Shown: piece after piece, positions 33,301 through 46,300 of the stretch
Position numbering within the stretch: position 1 is the stretch's first letter
Layout: each line of letters opens with the position of its first letter
From: Polytrichum commune
Taxonomy: Eukaryota; Streptophyta; Polytrichopsida; Polytrichales; Polytrichaceae
DNA length: 64,000 bases
Assembly (NCBI GenBank): GCA_950295325.1
Contig: OX485807.1
Span: 42,808,440-42,872,439, forward strand
Reading direction: 5' to 3'
Made by a program: the position numbers and the translations under genes
The notes under the pieces: generated by a model
The model's database searches: none
Told to the model about the DNA's origin: nothing
The model's input: the letters and a program-made list of their open reading frames with translations, nothing else

Positions 33301-35934
33301 CACAATGTAGGGAGAATTCTCAATCCGGTCCCCTCGAAGAACCTCCCCAAGATTCTCGGCAAGGTTAATGATCTTCTTTGGTGGGCAGTAATCGAGCGAG
33401 TAGTATTCATAAGGTAGCTGTGTCTTCGTAGACGTGATCTTGTTGACTTTCACCTGGATCTCGTCCCCCTGTCTCAACAAAAGCTTCATATAAATCTTCT
33501 AATTGATTCAATGTGCACTCCAGGTATACCCATTCTCTTCAGCAATAGCAGAAGAGCTTCACAGGATAGAGTCAAATTGACCAGATTCTTTGAAGTTTTT
33601 TTAAAGTAACTTCCACAAATATACAAAAGGCAAACAGCCCCACACTGGAGCAGTGTTGTCATCGACTGATCCGCCATGTATCCAGGGCTACTCCCCTTTA
33701 ACAAGGCGAACCGAATCAAAATCCAGTACATAATTTACAGCTTATAATAAGACGCCTGGCAGAGATTGGCACTAGTCAAGAAACCAAAAGAGCGATAGTG
33801 TCCCAATTATCAACAGAAAGGACTTCCAAGCAAGATGATTCATATGTGAACAACAGATACGAAAGATGTACATCACATCACACCCCAAACAGACGAAAGT
33901 GCAACAAAACCTAGTCTACTGCAACAAGCGCAATCATGCAATTGTTCGATTGTCAACCACATACATTACCTTTGAAAGTGTTCAACAAGAGTCTATAGAC
34001 TTCCACAGGAATTGCATGTACTACATATTAACTAGAACTAAAGAGAGTGATAGAGACACATGTCGTACAGAGATTCCCTTGTCAGGCACCTTTCACACTA
34101 AAGATCAAGGGCACTGACTACATGAACTCTTATGGGCCCCATGTGCATTCCAAACGAGGGTACAAAGAGAATATGAACATTTTTTCTCCGATACTTACCC
34201 TTCAGTCCCTTCTGCAGGCATACTTCGAGAGCGAACCACATTAGAGATCCATGCAAAATCAAATTGATCTCCAAATGTGACAGCTTTACTATCTCAAAGT
34301 ATAAATCAGAAAATCAGGATCTCACGGCTTTCAATCGAGTTTAACACCAGACAGTTAAACAGCAACTACTTCTTGTAATCTAGAATAGCTTCAGTTACTA
34401 TTGATTACAGAGTAAAAGGACCATGGTAGCACTGGTGAAAAAATCCACTGATCACTTTACGTTGATTTGGTTCTCGAAGGATATGGAAAATCTCTAATAT
34501 GGAAATCAATCGATTTTGAAGATAACTTCTACAGCAACATCGGAGAAGCATAGTTAGTTTTTTATTGATTGCAACGAGTTGTGTACCAATGAAGTCATGT
34601 GTGATGATCATTACATTGAAATCAGAACTTGAATTAGGTTAAGCATCCAAGCCAATTTCAGGGGTAGCAGAGGTGTATGGCATTAGGAAAAACCATTATA
34701 AGTAGACCATTAGTAATTTCCTTCTATTAGAAGGACGAAGATCACGCCTGATTATAATATCAGGCCAACATTCAATGCATTAATCCTGATGACTAAGAGT
34801 CGACAAGCCATGTCTCCTTTCGAATTTCTTTAGTAAAATAGAAATTACTTAAATCTAACCCGAGAGCTACAAAGAATATATGCCGTCACAACAATGTCCT
34901 GATCAGGCCCGTGGCAACTTATTTGAACCCACATATTGTCACGAATGGAAAACAGCAAGAGCTAAACCAAGCCCTTAAAACGCTGACACTCTCGTCAAAA
35001 GAAAACCAGGAAAAGGTATACAATTTGAGTTAAAAAGCCTCGATGCAAGTACATCAGCACAAAACACCACAGACACGATGTAAAAAGACCTTGCAAGCCT
35101 CCCCTCCAATAGTATTTTTTCGTTATCTTTACACCCGTCGCAGATCTATATTGCTAAGTTTCTTAAGCTACACACATCGATCGCAGATCCTTGAAAAGTG
35201 CCCTGGCACAATGCATCATCAAAGCATCTACGTTCACTTAAGATCCATCCAAGTTTTTAAAAGCAGCGAGAGTCCTGAGCATAATCCAACGCTCTTACAA
35301 ACACTTCTCATAAACATGGCGAGGCATAGCACCCCTCCTTCCACGTAGATCGGAAGGATCCAGGATAAATGAAAACCTGTGAGACCTGAAGTTATTCACC
35401 TTGCGATGAAGTTGCTGTCGTCACTACAAGGTAAAAAAATCCTTTACAAACCAAAACAAACCTCACCAGAAGAAGCAAGGCAGCTCACTTGCATTTCACG
35501 GCATCGAAAGAACACCATAACGGAAAGAAGTTCCAAAGTCCCTAAGGTTAAGACGCACGACCTAACGTTGACCAGCAACAACCTGGCCATCCTTTACATG
35601 GACCACGGCAAAACACACGAGCTGAAAGCTGCCTTTTAACATAAAGAAAGACGACAGGCAAACGAAATCACAAGACTCTCCGCCAAGAACACCTGGCGCC
35701 TAAATACGAATCATGCGAAAACCACGTCCCCGAGCCACCGTGATACCAAAATCGGAAAAAGGAAAAGAAAAAACAAGCCAGAGAAGCATGGGATCGTGTC
35801 GCGAAGGGAAGCGCACGCACCTGCGCGAGGTCTAGAGGAGCAACGCCGGGGAGATAGAAGGCCGACACAGCGGGGAGGAGGAACAAGAGTGTGACGCAGA
35901 GTGCCGCTCCGACGGCGGCCATTCGTGCCGCCAT
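30393..35934 (-). CDS. TMN: Nonaspanin, transmembrane 9 superfamily (TM9SF/EMP70; plant TMN)
   Basis: Nonaspanins are nine-helix proteins of the Golgi and endosomes implicated in sorting of membrane cargo. Seven exons on the minus strand: 35934-35821, 33468-33304, 32818-32706, 32538-32439, 32317-32202, 31937-31784, 31550-30393. All introns are GT-AG; the sum is 1920 nt, giving 639 residues, normal for the family. Residues 1-25 are a signal peptide ending PAVSA before FYLPGVAP, the usual mature start. The lumenal domain (26-278) has [44 protein letters not shown] and [11 protein letters not shown]. The last exon alone encodes all nine membrane helices (from about residue 279). It keeps [32 protein letters not shown] and [13 protein letters not shown], and ends VKID, a KXD coat-binding and Golgi-retention signal known for plant TMNs. 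No disabling change seen. GC-rich first exon followed by a 2.35-kb intron. Confidence 0.96.
33469..35820 (-). other. Long first intron of the nonaspanin gene
   Basis: 2352 bp, far longer than the other five introns (121-485 bp). Several short frames on either strand lie here with no recognisable content. I find none of the MITE families of this window in it. Long first introns of broadly expressed plant genes often carry enhancing elements, but I cannot point to one. Confidence 0.6.
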
Positions 35935-36300
35935 GAGGACGAGTCACCGCAGAGGGTGAGGTGATGCGATGCGAGACGATCCAGGCCGAGACGATGGCCA
36001 GGCCGGAAGCAGGGAGAAGACACAACGATGAGCGGAAAGGAAGGGAAGGGAAGGGAAGGAAGAAAGTGAAGCCGACGACGCAGCAGCAGAAGCAAGCAGC
36101 GAGTAGCGAGGGTTTGGTCGGAGGGAGAGGTCTCCGAGGGTTTGGAACTTGGGAAGAGAAGAGACTTGGGGATGGCAGCCATAGCCATGGCCATGGCCAA
36201 CCCTTGTTCACACGTCTCGCGCGCCAAACCAGGTCTCATGACCCCGTTCACACCGGCGACCATGCATATAATGCATGTGCGACTTTATGACCTCCTTCCA
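35935..36300 (-). promoter_or_regulatory. 5' leader and presumed promoter of the nonaspanin gene
   Basis: The block 35935-36240 is GC-rich compared with everything beyond 36300, as is exon 1. On the coding strand it contains a pyrimidine tract (TTCCC repeats, 36039-36062) typical of plant 5' leaders, and a TATA-like ATTATATGC at about 36263-36271. The transcription start is not determined. Confidence 0.4.
36039..36062. repeat. (GGGAA)n run in the nonaspanin leader
   Basis: About four to five GGGAA/GGAAG units; reads as a CT-rich tract on the coding strand. Confidence 0.8.
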
Positions 36301-36573
36301 TTGGCCTACACAATGTGGCCACTCCGCATTTTAATATACTAACTTAACCTCGCTTATTATGATGCCTACTAATAAGGTGCATACAATGGGTGTTGAAGGG
36401 TTGCTTTTCTCTATTAACTAAGGTATGTGGGTGTTATTTGGACCGTTTTTCATGGTCTCGAGCTTCCCTTGATATGGTTGCATGAGGTAGTAAATCTATG
36501 ATGAAACATTTGTAAAAAACGGATTGAAAATCGGACCTTCCCTTATTTAGTTACGGTTATCGGAAGTGCATGT

Positions 36574-36998
36574 TTGTTGGCTCTGTCTGTAGGACAGAGA
36601 CTATACATCAACTTCTTCGTTTCAAGAGCAAATTTCCTAACCACTTTGCGTTCACACTTGGACGTTACTTGTTCTTGTTATTTTTGGTCCACTTTATTTA
36701 ATGTGGATGTTAACTATAGTTTATTTATATATATATATGATTGCTTCCTAAAATGTATTGAAAGAAATCTAGTTAACTATAGTTATTTTGGCAGTTCTTG
36801 ATTATTTATTTTAGAAATTACGGGTGATAAATGAGTAGCTTCAATCCTTGACTTGCATTTGAGAAGAAGGTGCACAAAATCCAAGAAAGGTTTGGTATAG
36901 TAAATAGCCATGGAATGGCATGAGCAAAGTGGACAACTACAATTATAGTCTTTCATAGTAAAGGACAAAGTCTCCCGGTTCTACCATTTTCTTGTTGA
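36574..36998 (-). repeat. Repeat K, copy 1, with conserved reading-frame end
   Basis: Aligns in inverted orientation with 42855-43277 over its full length. On the minus strand both copies contain the same reading frame end: VEPGDFVLYYE, DYNCSCPLCSC, KPFLDFVHLLLK, SRIEATHLSP, INNQELPK and a stop. PGDFVLYY resembles the start of the C-terminal region of Ty3/gypsy integrases, but what follows does not match that family, so the class is open. One single-base length difference breaks the frame between YYE and DYN in this copy. Confidence 0.7.
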
Positions 36999-37964
36999 TT
37001 TCTTATTACTTGGATTACATAGGTCCTCCTAATCGTGTTCATTGTTGAGTGTGGAGTGGTTATCGATATTTGAAGGTGTAGTTAAGTCTCTTTTGAACAT
37101 GTGGCTTTATGATGTTTGCATTTTGATCCGAACTGAACCAAGTACCAATCAAAATGACGTTTTAAAGTAAATCTAGACATATTTTCAAAATGTGGGCTTT
37201 TTGATTGCTTCAAACCTATGGGCCAATAAATGTTGAATAGTGAAAAGTCGATCAAAAGAATTACTATTAGAATATCATAATCAGTTATGCACATTCTATT
37301 GGAGGATCTTAGCATACAATCGTATCGTAGGATTTTCATATAGAATTCAACATATTATAATTTTGGACTTGGACTCAGTCCATTTTTTTACTTAAATATG
37401 AGATTCAAATATAGAGGTCCGATTAACAAAACAAGCCACTCAAGACTAGATGGTTAGAATATTTTGAGCACGTAGCTTATTTTTATTTTATTTTAAACAC
37501 ATGTATTTTTGGTGACCGTTCTTTGATCCACACCTAACTACTTACCACTCAATTTGAGGTTTCCAAATTATTGCTATGTTAGATCTAGGTATGTCTACCT
37601 TAAGATAAGTCTGGTTAAAACGTTGTATTTGCCAATTCCATTTGCTAACCCTTTACTGCCCCCGGATGCATTCTAATGAACTTGCAACTCTCAAAAGGCT
37701 TTTGATGTCGAGGGAAATTTATGCCACTATTATCAACATATGTTATGACCGGTCACTTGTACGTGGCAACCAACTTCATTGTGAATACCGTATGTGCAAA
37801 GAGAAAAATATTTTTCTTTTACAAGCTTTGAGCCTATCCAAATGTCACAAAGTCATAGTCCTCAAATTGGGGCAACTAGTGAAAAAAAATTAAAAATCGT
37901 TTAAAACTTTGGATGATTGGGTGGATGAGGAAGTTCAATAAAAGTGTATATAATTCAAGTACGT
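36999..37964. other. Decayed repeat region between K and R
   Basis: 36999-37080 and 37485-37570 (both reverse) match parts of 51560-51740 and 23409-23510, including GGTGTGGATCAAAGAAC read on the minus strand. The piece between looks like an insertion into that repeat. No gene. Confidence 0.4.
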
Positions 37965-38350
37965 GTATGTGTGAGTTAATTTTGAATTTTGGAGTTCACA
38001 TGCTTATTTTAGAGGTGGTCAGAGTTGATTGACCGGATGATGAATGTCTCTCTTGAATGCCACTTTTGAATCATATTTGGCTCGAGGGTGTTGCTCACAC
38101 TACTGAACATGGTTGATTCTACAATGGGCAACACCCACATGCATGAAAAATCTCTTCCTTGTTCAACGTTTAATGACCTTCTACAAACTTCAAAATGACT
38201 TTGAAGCATCATTCTCCTTCAAAAAACACATACACATGCATATATATATAAAAAGAAGAAGAAAACAAATTGGACTTGCACCCATCTATTCTTGAAACTT
38301 CAAAAATCTCCAAGCCAATTGGAACCCCAAATGAAGGCATAATGTTGCTC
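37965..38350 (+). repeat. Dispersed repeat R, copy 1
   Basis: Co-linear with 57590-57930: TTGGAGTTCAC-TGC, GAGTGTCTCT, GGTGTTGC, AACACCCA-TGCATGAAAA, AGCATCATTCTCC, ACTTGCACC and CAAAAATCTCCA. About 340-380 bp, non-coding. Possibly a solo LTR or leader of a retroelement; ends not defined. Confidence 0.65.
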
Positions 38351-38493
38351 CACAATGGCTTCTCTTTTGGAGAGAAAGCATGCAAGGCTCTTGGGGTAAT
38401 GAAGTGCTAAATCTAGTTGCTTATCCCCTAAATGCCCAAGAAGCCAAGAAGTGGTTGTGAGCATTTTCAGGATATATACTTCCCGAGGCAAAC

Positions 38494-38527
38494 TTTTCTT
38501 TTTCTTCTTCTTCTTCTTCTTCTTCTT
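38494..38527. repeat. (TTC)n microsatellite
   Basis: About nine TTC units with a T-rich start, just 3' of repeat R copy 1. Confidence 0.9.
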
Positions 38528-40073
38528 TCCCTTGCACCTTGACATGATAAAATTTTGCACCATCAGGAGCAAATCGATTTAAATTTTATATCAACGACTC
38601 TAATGCATGGACCTTGAAGTGGTTGGAACCTTTATTTATTTTTCTTTATTACAAAATTAACTATGTTGGGAAAGTAACAATGTCAACGACATAAATATTT
38701 TTGGGTTTTCCCACCAAATTATGCAAATCATAATTCTAGCCAATCGTATCGAAGATTAAGTGCTTTTGATACAAATCTTGGAGATTTGTATTTTATGAAG
38801 GAAAATGCTTGTAAAATGATTAGGTGGAAACCAAGAATAAATATCTATAATCCAACCACACATATATGATTCAAAATTAACTCTCCGAAACTTTCTCTTA
38901 TTTGGCAACACAAAATAAAGTTTATAATTCATACTTTATAATACATCTTGGATTCAAGCTAAAGCCATGTGTTTTTAGGGGTTAAATGCCAAAGTGGATG
39001 CTTTTGGAATCGGAGGGCATTACATGTGGGGCTAGTGCCTTTTGTGCAGGTGGAATGCACACTTGCTAAGTATGCAATGTCGGAATGAAACTCCAAAATC
39101 CCTGCACACTTTAAGCAAGTTAAGGCCCTAGGGATTGGTTTACACCATGGAACACAAATTCATACCATGTAAGATGGCATTTTCCATGGTCCGACTTGAT
39201 GGTCCATCTTCCATGGTTTGATTTCTTTTAAAAATCAACTTACAAAGCCTTTGGGCCCCTCACTAGTTGTAAACCGAATGTGGACCAAGAAGAATGACCA
39301 TGCACCAAAAAGTGAATGTGCTTAATTTTTTTTAATATATGCCCAAAAAGGGCAATACTGAAAAGAAAAAATAAATCAAGTTTGACCATTCTCTTGTTTT
39401 CTCTTGCCTTCACTTCTCTTCACTTCTCAAAAAAAAACTCATTTAAAATTATCATAACAACATTTCTTTGTCATGGGCCCCTACCTTTTTCTACCAGAAC
39501 ACCTCTTTTGCCTTTCCCATCGCAAAACATGTGGGACCATGCCAATGGACAACGAAGGCCTTAAAATATCTCTTTTGGGGACCTCGAACTTCATGATCAC
39601 TCTGAATTTTTTTTCCTTGGTGTAAATTGAAGTGGTCCCAAGACGAGTTCAACGACCAATCGCAGATTTTACACAGCCTTGGGACGACTTCACGGTCCAT
39701 GGTGTAAACAACCCCTAAGTAGAGAGCTTCGTGGAAACCAAGGGCCCTTGACCCAAAGTCAAGCAAAGACCTTGACTTCCATAAAGCCCTCCCCTCGGGG
39801 CCTTATCTTATGTGTAAACACTTTGTTACAAATGAAAGTTAAAAAAAACTTAATTGCAACATGGGGGCTTTCCATCATGGAATCAAAAAGTTACATGCAT
39901 TCCAAATTACAATGTATGCACTAGACCAATGCAAGTCATTATGATGCATAATCCAACCGCCACATTAGATGACGGCATTTACTTGTCTTAAATTTTGCAA
40001 GGGTTGACGGTGGGTAAGCCACCTCCCTATCCGATTTGTCACTCAAGGTCCATGCCCGAGCTAAGTACCACTA
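38528..40073. other. Intergenic, no feature recognised
   Basis: No gene or TIR pair seen. Composition AT-rich. Confidence 0.35.
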
Positions 40074-40394
40074 CACTAAAAAGTTATATTTAGTGTTTGA
40101 TTGTATTCAATGTTGTTACCATCTCACCATGTTCAACACTAATTTTGAACTCCTTGATAATTAGTGTTAGACATAAATGTGCCACTACCTTCCCTACTGC
40201 CACCTCTCTTCATGTGAAGCATGGATTTCATATCCTTACTAACACTAAATTCAAACACGTAACTTCCACATATTACTATAGTTCATATTTAGTGTTTGAG
40301 CTTACATTTAATGTTACTTACTTTCATACGATTATTGACATTTAGTGTATGCGTTCATATTTAGTGTATCAAACACTAAATAGCCTTTTTAGTG
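40074..40394. mobile_element. MITE family A, copy 2 (intact)
   Basis: CACTAAAAAGTTATATTTAG on the left, CACTAAAAAGGCTATTTAG inward from the right, TA on both sides (40072-73, 40395-96). Uninterrupted version of 16-421, so it is the reference for the 82-bp insert there. Confidence 0.9.
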
Positions 40395-40682
40395 TAGCTT
40401 GTGAACATGAAGCCCCCGCGGACATATGATTTACGCTACCCTAAATTCGTTGGAACTTCACTTCATTAGTTGGACTCGAATGCACATGAAACCTATTATG
40501 TGAAAATCCGGGATTCAACCATAGGGAAGTAAAAAAAACAAAGTTGATCGTACATTTTGGGGTTTAAAAGATGCACCATTTGGTGTATATTAAGGGTGGT
40601 TTGGACCATTAAGTCAATTGTGCCCACTTTGTTGCACGTGACCGCATGGAGTGGGTGTCCAAGACCCAAAATTGTAGTGGCA

Positions 40683-41035
40683 CACTAAATAGTCCGATTA
40701 GAGTGGGTGGGAAGTTAGGGCGGAAATAATTAGTGTGGCCATGCTAATTTTCTAGTCAAGGCAAAATTAACGTGGGTTCCAAGGCCTCAGTTCTTCTCCT
40801 AAGTCTTCATGAAGACTTCCGACAAAACATAAAATTTTAATGGTAGGGCAAAAGTAGCACATAACAAAGTAATCACCCCTGTCAATGTCATATTAAGAAT
40901 ATAACTGATAATAATATGGCCCACACTAAATTTTGTGGGCTGAAAATTGATGTGGCCCACATCAGTTCTCATTATGAGACTTAGTGTGGGCCATAGAAAA
41001 TTACTATGAACCATAATAATTGGACCTTTTTAGTG
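40683..41035. mobile_element. MITE family D, copy 2
   Basis: CACTAAATAGTCC on the left after CA, and CACTAAAAAGGTCC inward from the right before TA. It contains several TGTGGCCCACA-type words near the right end. Aligns with 11538-11821 and loosely with 48630-48924. Confidence 0.82.
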
Positions 41036-42854
41036 TACTTTGCATGGTCTTTGTCATGTAAACCCAATGACATACAACTCTTTGCAAATCATGTACCTTT
41101 TTTGTTTTTGTATTTGTTTTCACACCTTTACATTAAATTTTAAAATAATATATTTATCTAAAGAGATATTCTTAGTTCTCTAATGTACCTAGAAATATGA
41201 GTACTTACACAAAAAAATTAAGTCTCCGAGTTTTTTTTAAAGTTGTATAATGAAGTTTTTGGTGAATCATCTTCATTTGAATGAATTACTTAACCCAAAA
41301 TACTCAATCCTTTTATTTTCTTTTTCAAATAACAACACACATTGTTTATTTGCCATAAAGTGAAGATTGCAAGTTTAGAGAGAAAAATTTGTATGAAGCA
41401 TATTTGTGTGATAACATTGATTTATACATCACACCCTTCCAATAGGTGAGTTCCATGTAAGCAATTTCTAAGATAAATAAATAAATAATTTAAATTACTT
41501 TCATTAATTATTTAAAAAATGATCATGAAAAAACACACACACAATATTAGATGTAATATTTCTAGATGTTGGTTGAATTTAATGGGAGTGTTAGGTAAAT
41601 GAAACTATATGATGCACAAAAGGCAATATTAAATGACAATTAGTTATAAATGACATAATAAATAAATAATAAGATGAAAACTTATTAGTAAGTTGATTAC
41701 ATGGTCTACTACAAAATATATCACGATCCCCACAATTCATTGCACGTAGTCAACCATGTAGTTGATAATGTAATTCACATTTAAGGTCAATTACAATGGC
41801 ATTTTCATTGGTTAATTTAGGGTTCAGGATTCACAAGTGTCTTATGTACATGCAATCAATGCAATCATTGACATGAAATTGAGGGAAAGGATGTAAATGA
41901 GTACATCACATATTTCATTGATAACATCTATGTGTTATTTTGTAAATGTTAGCCCCATATAAATTTCCCAAGTATATTCATACACCAACGTCATGTTATA
42001 CAACATGTAGAACCACATTTGTAGAATTGTATGCATGCATGTTTGTGATATATAGTAGAAGGTATCAATCGTTTTAGTTATCCTTACTCTCAACGGTGAG
42101 TAATTTAATTTATAGTTTCAAAAAAAGAAACCAACATGTAACCTTGGAAGCACATTGATTGAGATCCAAATCAAGTTCGACCGGTGAGCCACGGCCACAG
42201 CTTGCTCCTATTGCTTGTGCTAGCTCGACATCTGGTGTACCTCACATTTCTTTGCCTTTGCACATGACGACTTGCATGAATTTCCTCAACACATTGTTCA
42301 ATTGTTAGTTGTTGTGACCAATGCACAAACTCGACCCACAACCTCTAGTTGTTTATCTCATGCATGCATGTTTGTTGCATGATTGATGACATGATCTTGC
42401 ATGATAGGGCTAGTTGAACCATATTGTGGACCCACCAAGTCGTTAATCATTTGCCACTCATTCGTTCTTAGTAGTTGGAGCATTGACTATTTGAACAAAA
42501 CTCATATTGAGGCATGAAATTACTTTTATTCATCGTTCACAAAGGTTTAGACATCCTAGAGTTGTTGCATCTCCCATTCCACCTTACTTGGAGGCTTTTC
42601 CCACCACAACACACCTACGATGAATTGGCCATTGGAATCTCACTTGTAAGTAGGCGAGCTTTCCCCCTTTACCATGATTCCCTACATGACCATTCCAAAA
42701 GGGGATACTAGAGAGTGTAAAAACATATGGCCCATTTTGAATCACTTGGATCAAAATCAATCGTCGCGTTGGTGATAAGCTCAGTGGTCGTAGTTTGGGG
42801 GTCAATGATGTAGGCTTCATGCTTAAGCTTACCAACTCCATTCAATCTTGTTCT
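41036..42854. other. AT-rich intergenic region
   Basis: An inverted pair at 41691-41713 and 41747-41767 (GATTACATGGTCTACTAC versus GTAGTCAACCATGTAGTTGAT) can form an imperfect hairpin with a loop of about 33 nt. Otherwise nothing recognised. Confidence 0.4.
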
Positions 42855-43277
42855 TATAGTAATAATAACAAGAAAACGGTAGAACCGTGAGGCTCTGTTC
42901 TTTATTATGAAAAAGATTACAATTGTAGTTGTCCACTTTGCTCATGCCAATTCATGGCTATTCACTATGCCAAACCTTTTTTGGATTTTGTGCACCTTCT
43001 TCTCAAATACGGGTCAAGGATTGAAGCTACTCATTTATCACCCGAAATTTTTAAAATAAATAATCAAGAACTACCGAAATAACTATAGTTAACTAGATTT
43101 ATTTCAATGTATTTTAGGGAGCACTTATATATAAACTATAGTTAACATCCACATTAAATAAAGTGAACCAAAAATAACAAGAACAAGTAACGTCCAAGTG
43201 TGAACACAAAGTGGTTAGGAAATTTGCTCTTGAAACGAAGAAGTTGATGCATAGTCTCGGTCCTACAGACAAAGCCA
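42855..43277 (+). repeat. Repeat K, copy 2
   Basis: Forward orientation; inverted relative to 36574-36998 and about 5.9 kb away. Here the frame is continuous from VLYYEKDYN through CPLCSCQFMAIHYAKPF and IEATHLSPEIF to INNQELPK and stop at about 43081. The non-coding 3' part matches as well, up to the AAT microsatellite. Confidence 0.7.
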
Positions 43278-43294
43278 ATAATAATAACAATAGC

Positions 43295-43330
<36 letters not shown>
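43277..43330. repeat. (AAT)n / (ATT)n microsatellite
   Basis: AAT units switch to ATT units at about 43317, making a self-complementary run exactly at the edge of repeat K. Confidence 0.88.
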
Positions 43331-43331
<1 letters not shown>

Positions 43332-46300
43332 AAACAAACTTGTTGGGACACAACACATGTGGCATTCTAGTAAAAACTATAGAGGATACCACATGATAAA
43401 CTAAATCGCTTGTTTAATTGTTTGGCAATCATTGATGTAGGGATGTAACATGCAATATGGACAACAACCTTGTCTCATCTTGTAGGGAATGAACATTGGG
43501 GGTGCACACTTGAATGTTTGCACATGCCCAATACCCACAACATTTTCATGTATTTGTGGAACATAACAAACATGACACAAAAACCTCTCGTCATGGATTT
43601 AATTGGGTAGTGGGGATACCTTGATGCTTCCCACGACAATGTCAGTCCACCCCCCCCCCCACCCCCGCCCTCTCATTGGTTGTGTGCCAACTTGACAATC
43701 TTCTACAATCATTCAAGTTTGGACTTCAAGTTCCAATAATTTATTTGTTTATTTATTTTTGCTGCAAGGTTTGATGTCTAGGCCATTGTGCCACAAACCC
43801 CCTATAATAGGCCAAAATGTGGATAGGAGATGGGTGCATTGGGACAAACATGCTTCTAGTGAGTTCCTTGACCTCTCAATTTTTTTGCAAAAATGTCCTC
43901 TCTCTTGTTCTATACATCAAAGTGGCAGTGAGCATCATGTGGTACTTTGAGCCCATAACTTAGTTCACCTCATTAACGTCCAATATTGACGAGTGGTTGC
44001 TTCACAACCCCTTTGTAATTCTATGTAGTGTGTCCCCATCTCTTAGAGAAATGCTTTCACGTTGGTTTTATATTTGGTGGCGTCCTCCCTAACTTGTCAT
44101 GTCATGCCCCTATGTGGGAAGACATGATCATGCAATATTTTTAACATACACATGTTTTGTAGTCATGGGCACCATGGTTTTTGCTTGAGCCCACGCATGT
44201 TCAAAATCGGTTGTTGCGTCACAACCCATCCACCTTAGTCACAACTAAAGAGATATGTTTGTCACATAGTAGTTGCATTTCACAAGCATGATCAAAATGT
44301 AGTGTTTCCATGTCCTTTATGCATGCTAGTCAAATGCACTCCATCTCAACTAATTGATGAACTACTTTTGGCAAAATTGTTTTCAGCAAAAACAAATTTA
44401 CAAAAGTTGGGTCCACTATTGGTTCCATAATCACATCACATTAGTGGGTGAGGAAGACAAGCAACACAAAATAGGACGCACGTGGGGCATCTTCTCATGT
44501 GTTTTTATTATTGAGTAACGTTGTTAATGCCATGGTTGAACATGTTAAGGTAATTCCTTAGCTTGAGGATCTGGAATGGGTTTAGGTGTTGAAGTGTCGC
44601 AATGAGGTTCAACTACATGTGACATAGGTTGCTAGGATAGATGCTTTGTTTGGATTTCTAGGATGGTGTTTGGCACATGCGATCATGAGTTGGATTGTTG
44701 ATGGATATGACCCTTCATTCTCCCAATTGGAAAGAGCCACATGTCTATAATAACTAGTGCAACTAATTGTTGTTATCCACTTTACCAAGGGTTTACCAAG
44801 GGTGAACCTTTAGGATGAAACAATCAACCCCCCCCCCCTTCCCATGTCTCATTGATTGATGAAAAAGAGCCCATTATCACATGATGCACAAACATTGACT
44901 AGACAATACTAATACTACCATAAACTACCCTAATTACAAGTTAGTGTAATTGGGATGAAAAATCATTATGTGGTAAAACACATTGGCTACTTCTGAAGAA
45001 TAATTGTCAAGTGATTGTCACACCCATATTAGCATGTTGGGGATGGGAAAAAAAAGAAAAAAGAAAAGGCAAAAACATTTGCTTTTGGATGGCAATTTGA
45101 GGTATGTAAAGTCAAATATTTGGGATGAGAAATATGTTAGTTAGTATTTTTGCTATCAGATGATAAGTTGAGTTATCGGAATCATCATAGTTTGCATTAG
45201 ACATAGCAACCAAAGTTGACTAAGTGCCAAATTTTGTTGGCTAGTATTATTGGTCTTGAGTGCTAACACAAAGTTTAGAATTTGATCTCGAGTTATGTTG
45301 AGATGCTTGTCAACATCACTTGAGATATCCATACTCACATGATAGCACACCCGTTTTGTAAGGTATATAATTACAATCAAGTTCTCTAAGTCAAGCTTCA
45401 CACAATTGTGTTGTTATGTGCAATTCTTAGATACTATGAATGTTCATTTACATTCTACATTAATTTTGGGCCACATTTTTCAAGGGCAATAGAGAGATAA
45501 AGAGAGAATTTAAGCACCCGGGGACCGGGGGGGGGGGGACTTACATGCTCGCATGAATGAGAGACACTTTACCTTTGGGCACAAGCCAAGCTTATATGTA
45601 AATTTGGCCGTTGGTTGATAACATGAATGACTTAACCCCTAAGTGCCTAAGCCTTTCGGAATGCACTTTTCCTAAGAAATATGTGCATGGCTTTAATACA
45701 ATCCCCAATGGAGGAATTTGTCTTTTATCCAAAATCTAACCGTATAGATGTTTAAAGAACTTGTTTATTAGTATGCATACCAATTTTGAGACCGAGATTG
45801 CATAAGAGTTGTGAGATTCAATCAAGAGAAATGTATACATTCTTTTTTTTGTATGCCGCCCCTCCCCACAATGTTGGTATGATTTGCTCATAAGTGTTTT
45901 TAGGAGTTTGAGGTGACACGAACAACTCCAACATGTGAAAGAATACGAAAATGTGATTCCAAAGACCCTATGTATGCACATAGAGCTATCCCAATCATTT
46001 CGCAATCCTCCTTGCAATTCTTGAAATGCATTTTGTTTATTTTAACACTTGACGATTTGATATTGCAAATTACTTCACATTGGTAATTGTGAATACTAAT
46101 ATTTGACGGTCAAAAATATGGAATTTTTTTACACTTTCCACTACGACACTTTTCAAAAGAACTGAATAATGAGAATTCTTTGGATGTCAAAAACAAGTAC
46201 AATAGTCCAATTAGCTGAAACATTGAGGAAATAGTAAAGCACTTTCTCCACCCATTCCCTATATCACGGACATATATGCCTTTGCGACCCTCTCTAAAAT

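Noticed and set aside
35379-35639. 86-codon plus-strand frame in nonaspanin intron 1
   Set aside because: Antisense to the intron, no recognisable domain.
35668-36290. Several overlapping frames of 88-166 codons around the nonaspanin first exon
   Set aside because: They are by-products of the GC-rich leader. The frame with the signal peptide and correct splice donor at 35821 explains the region.
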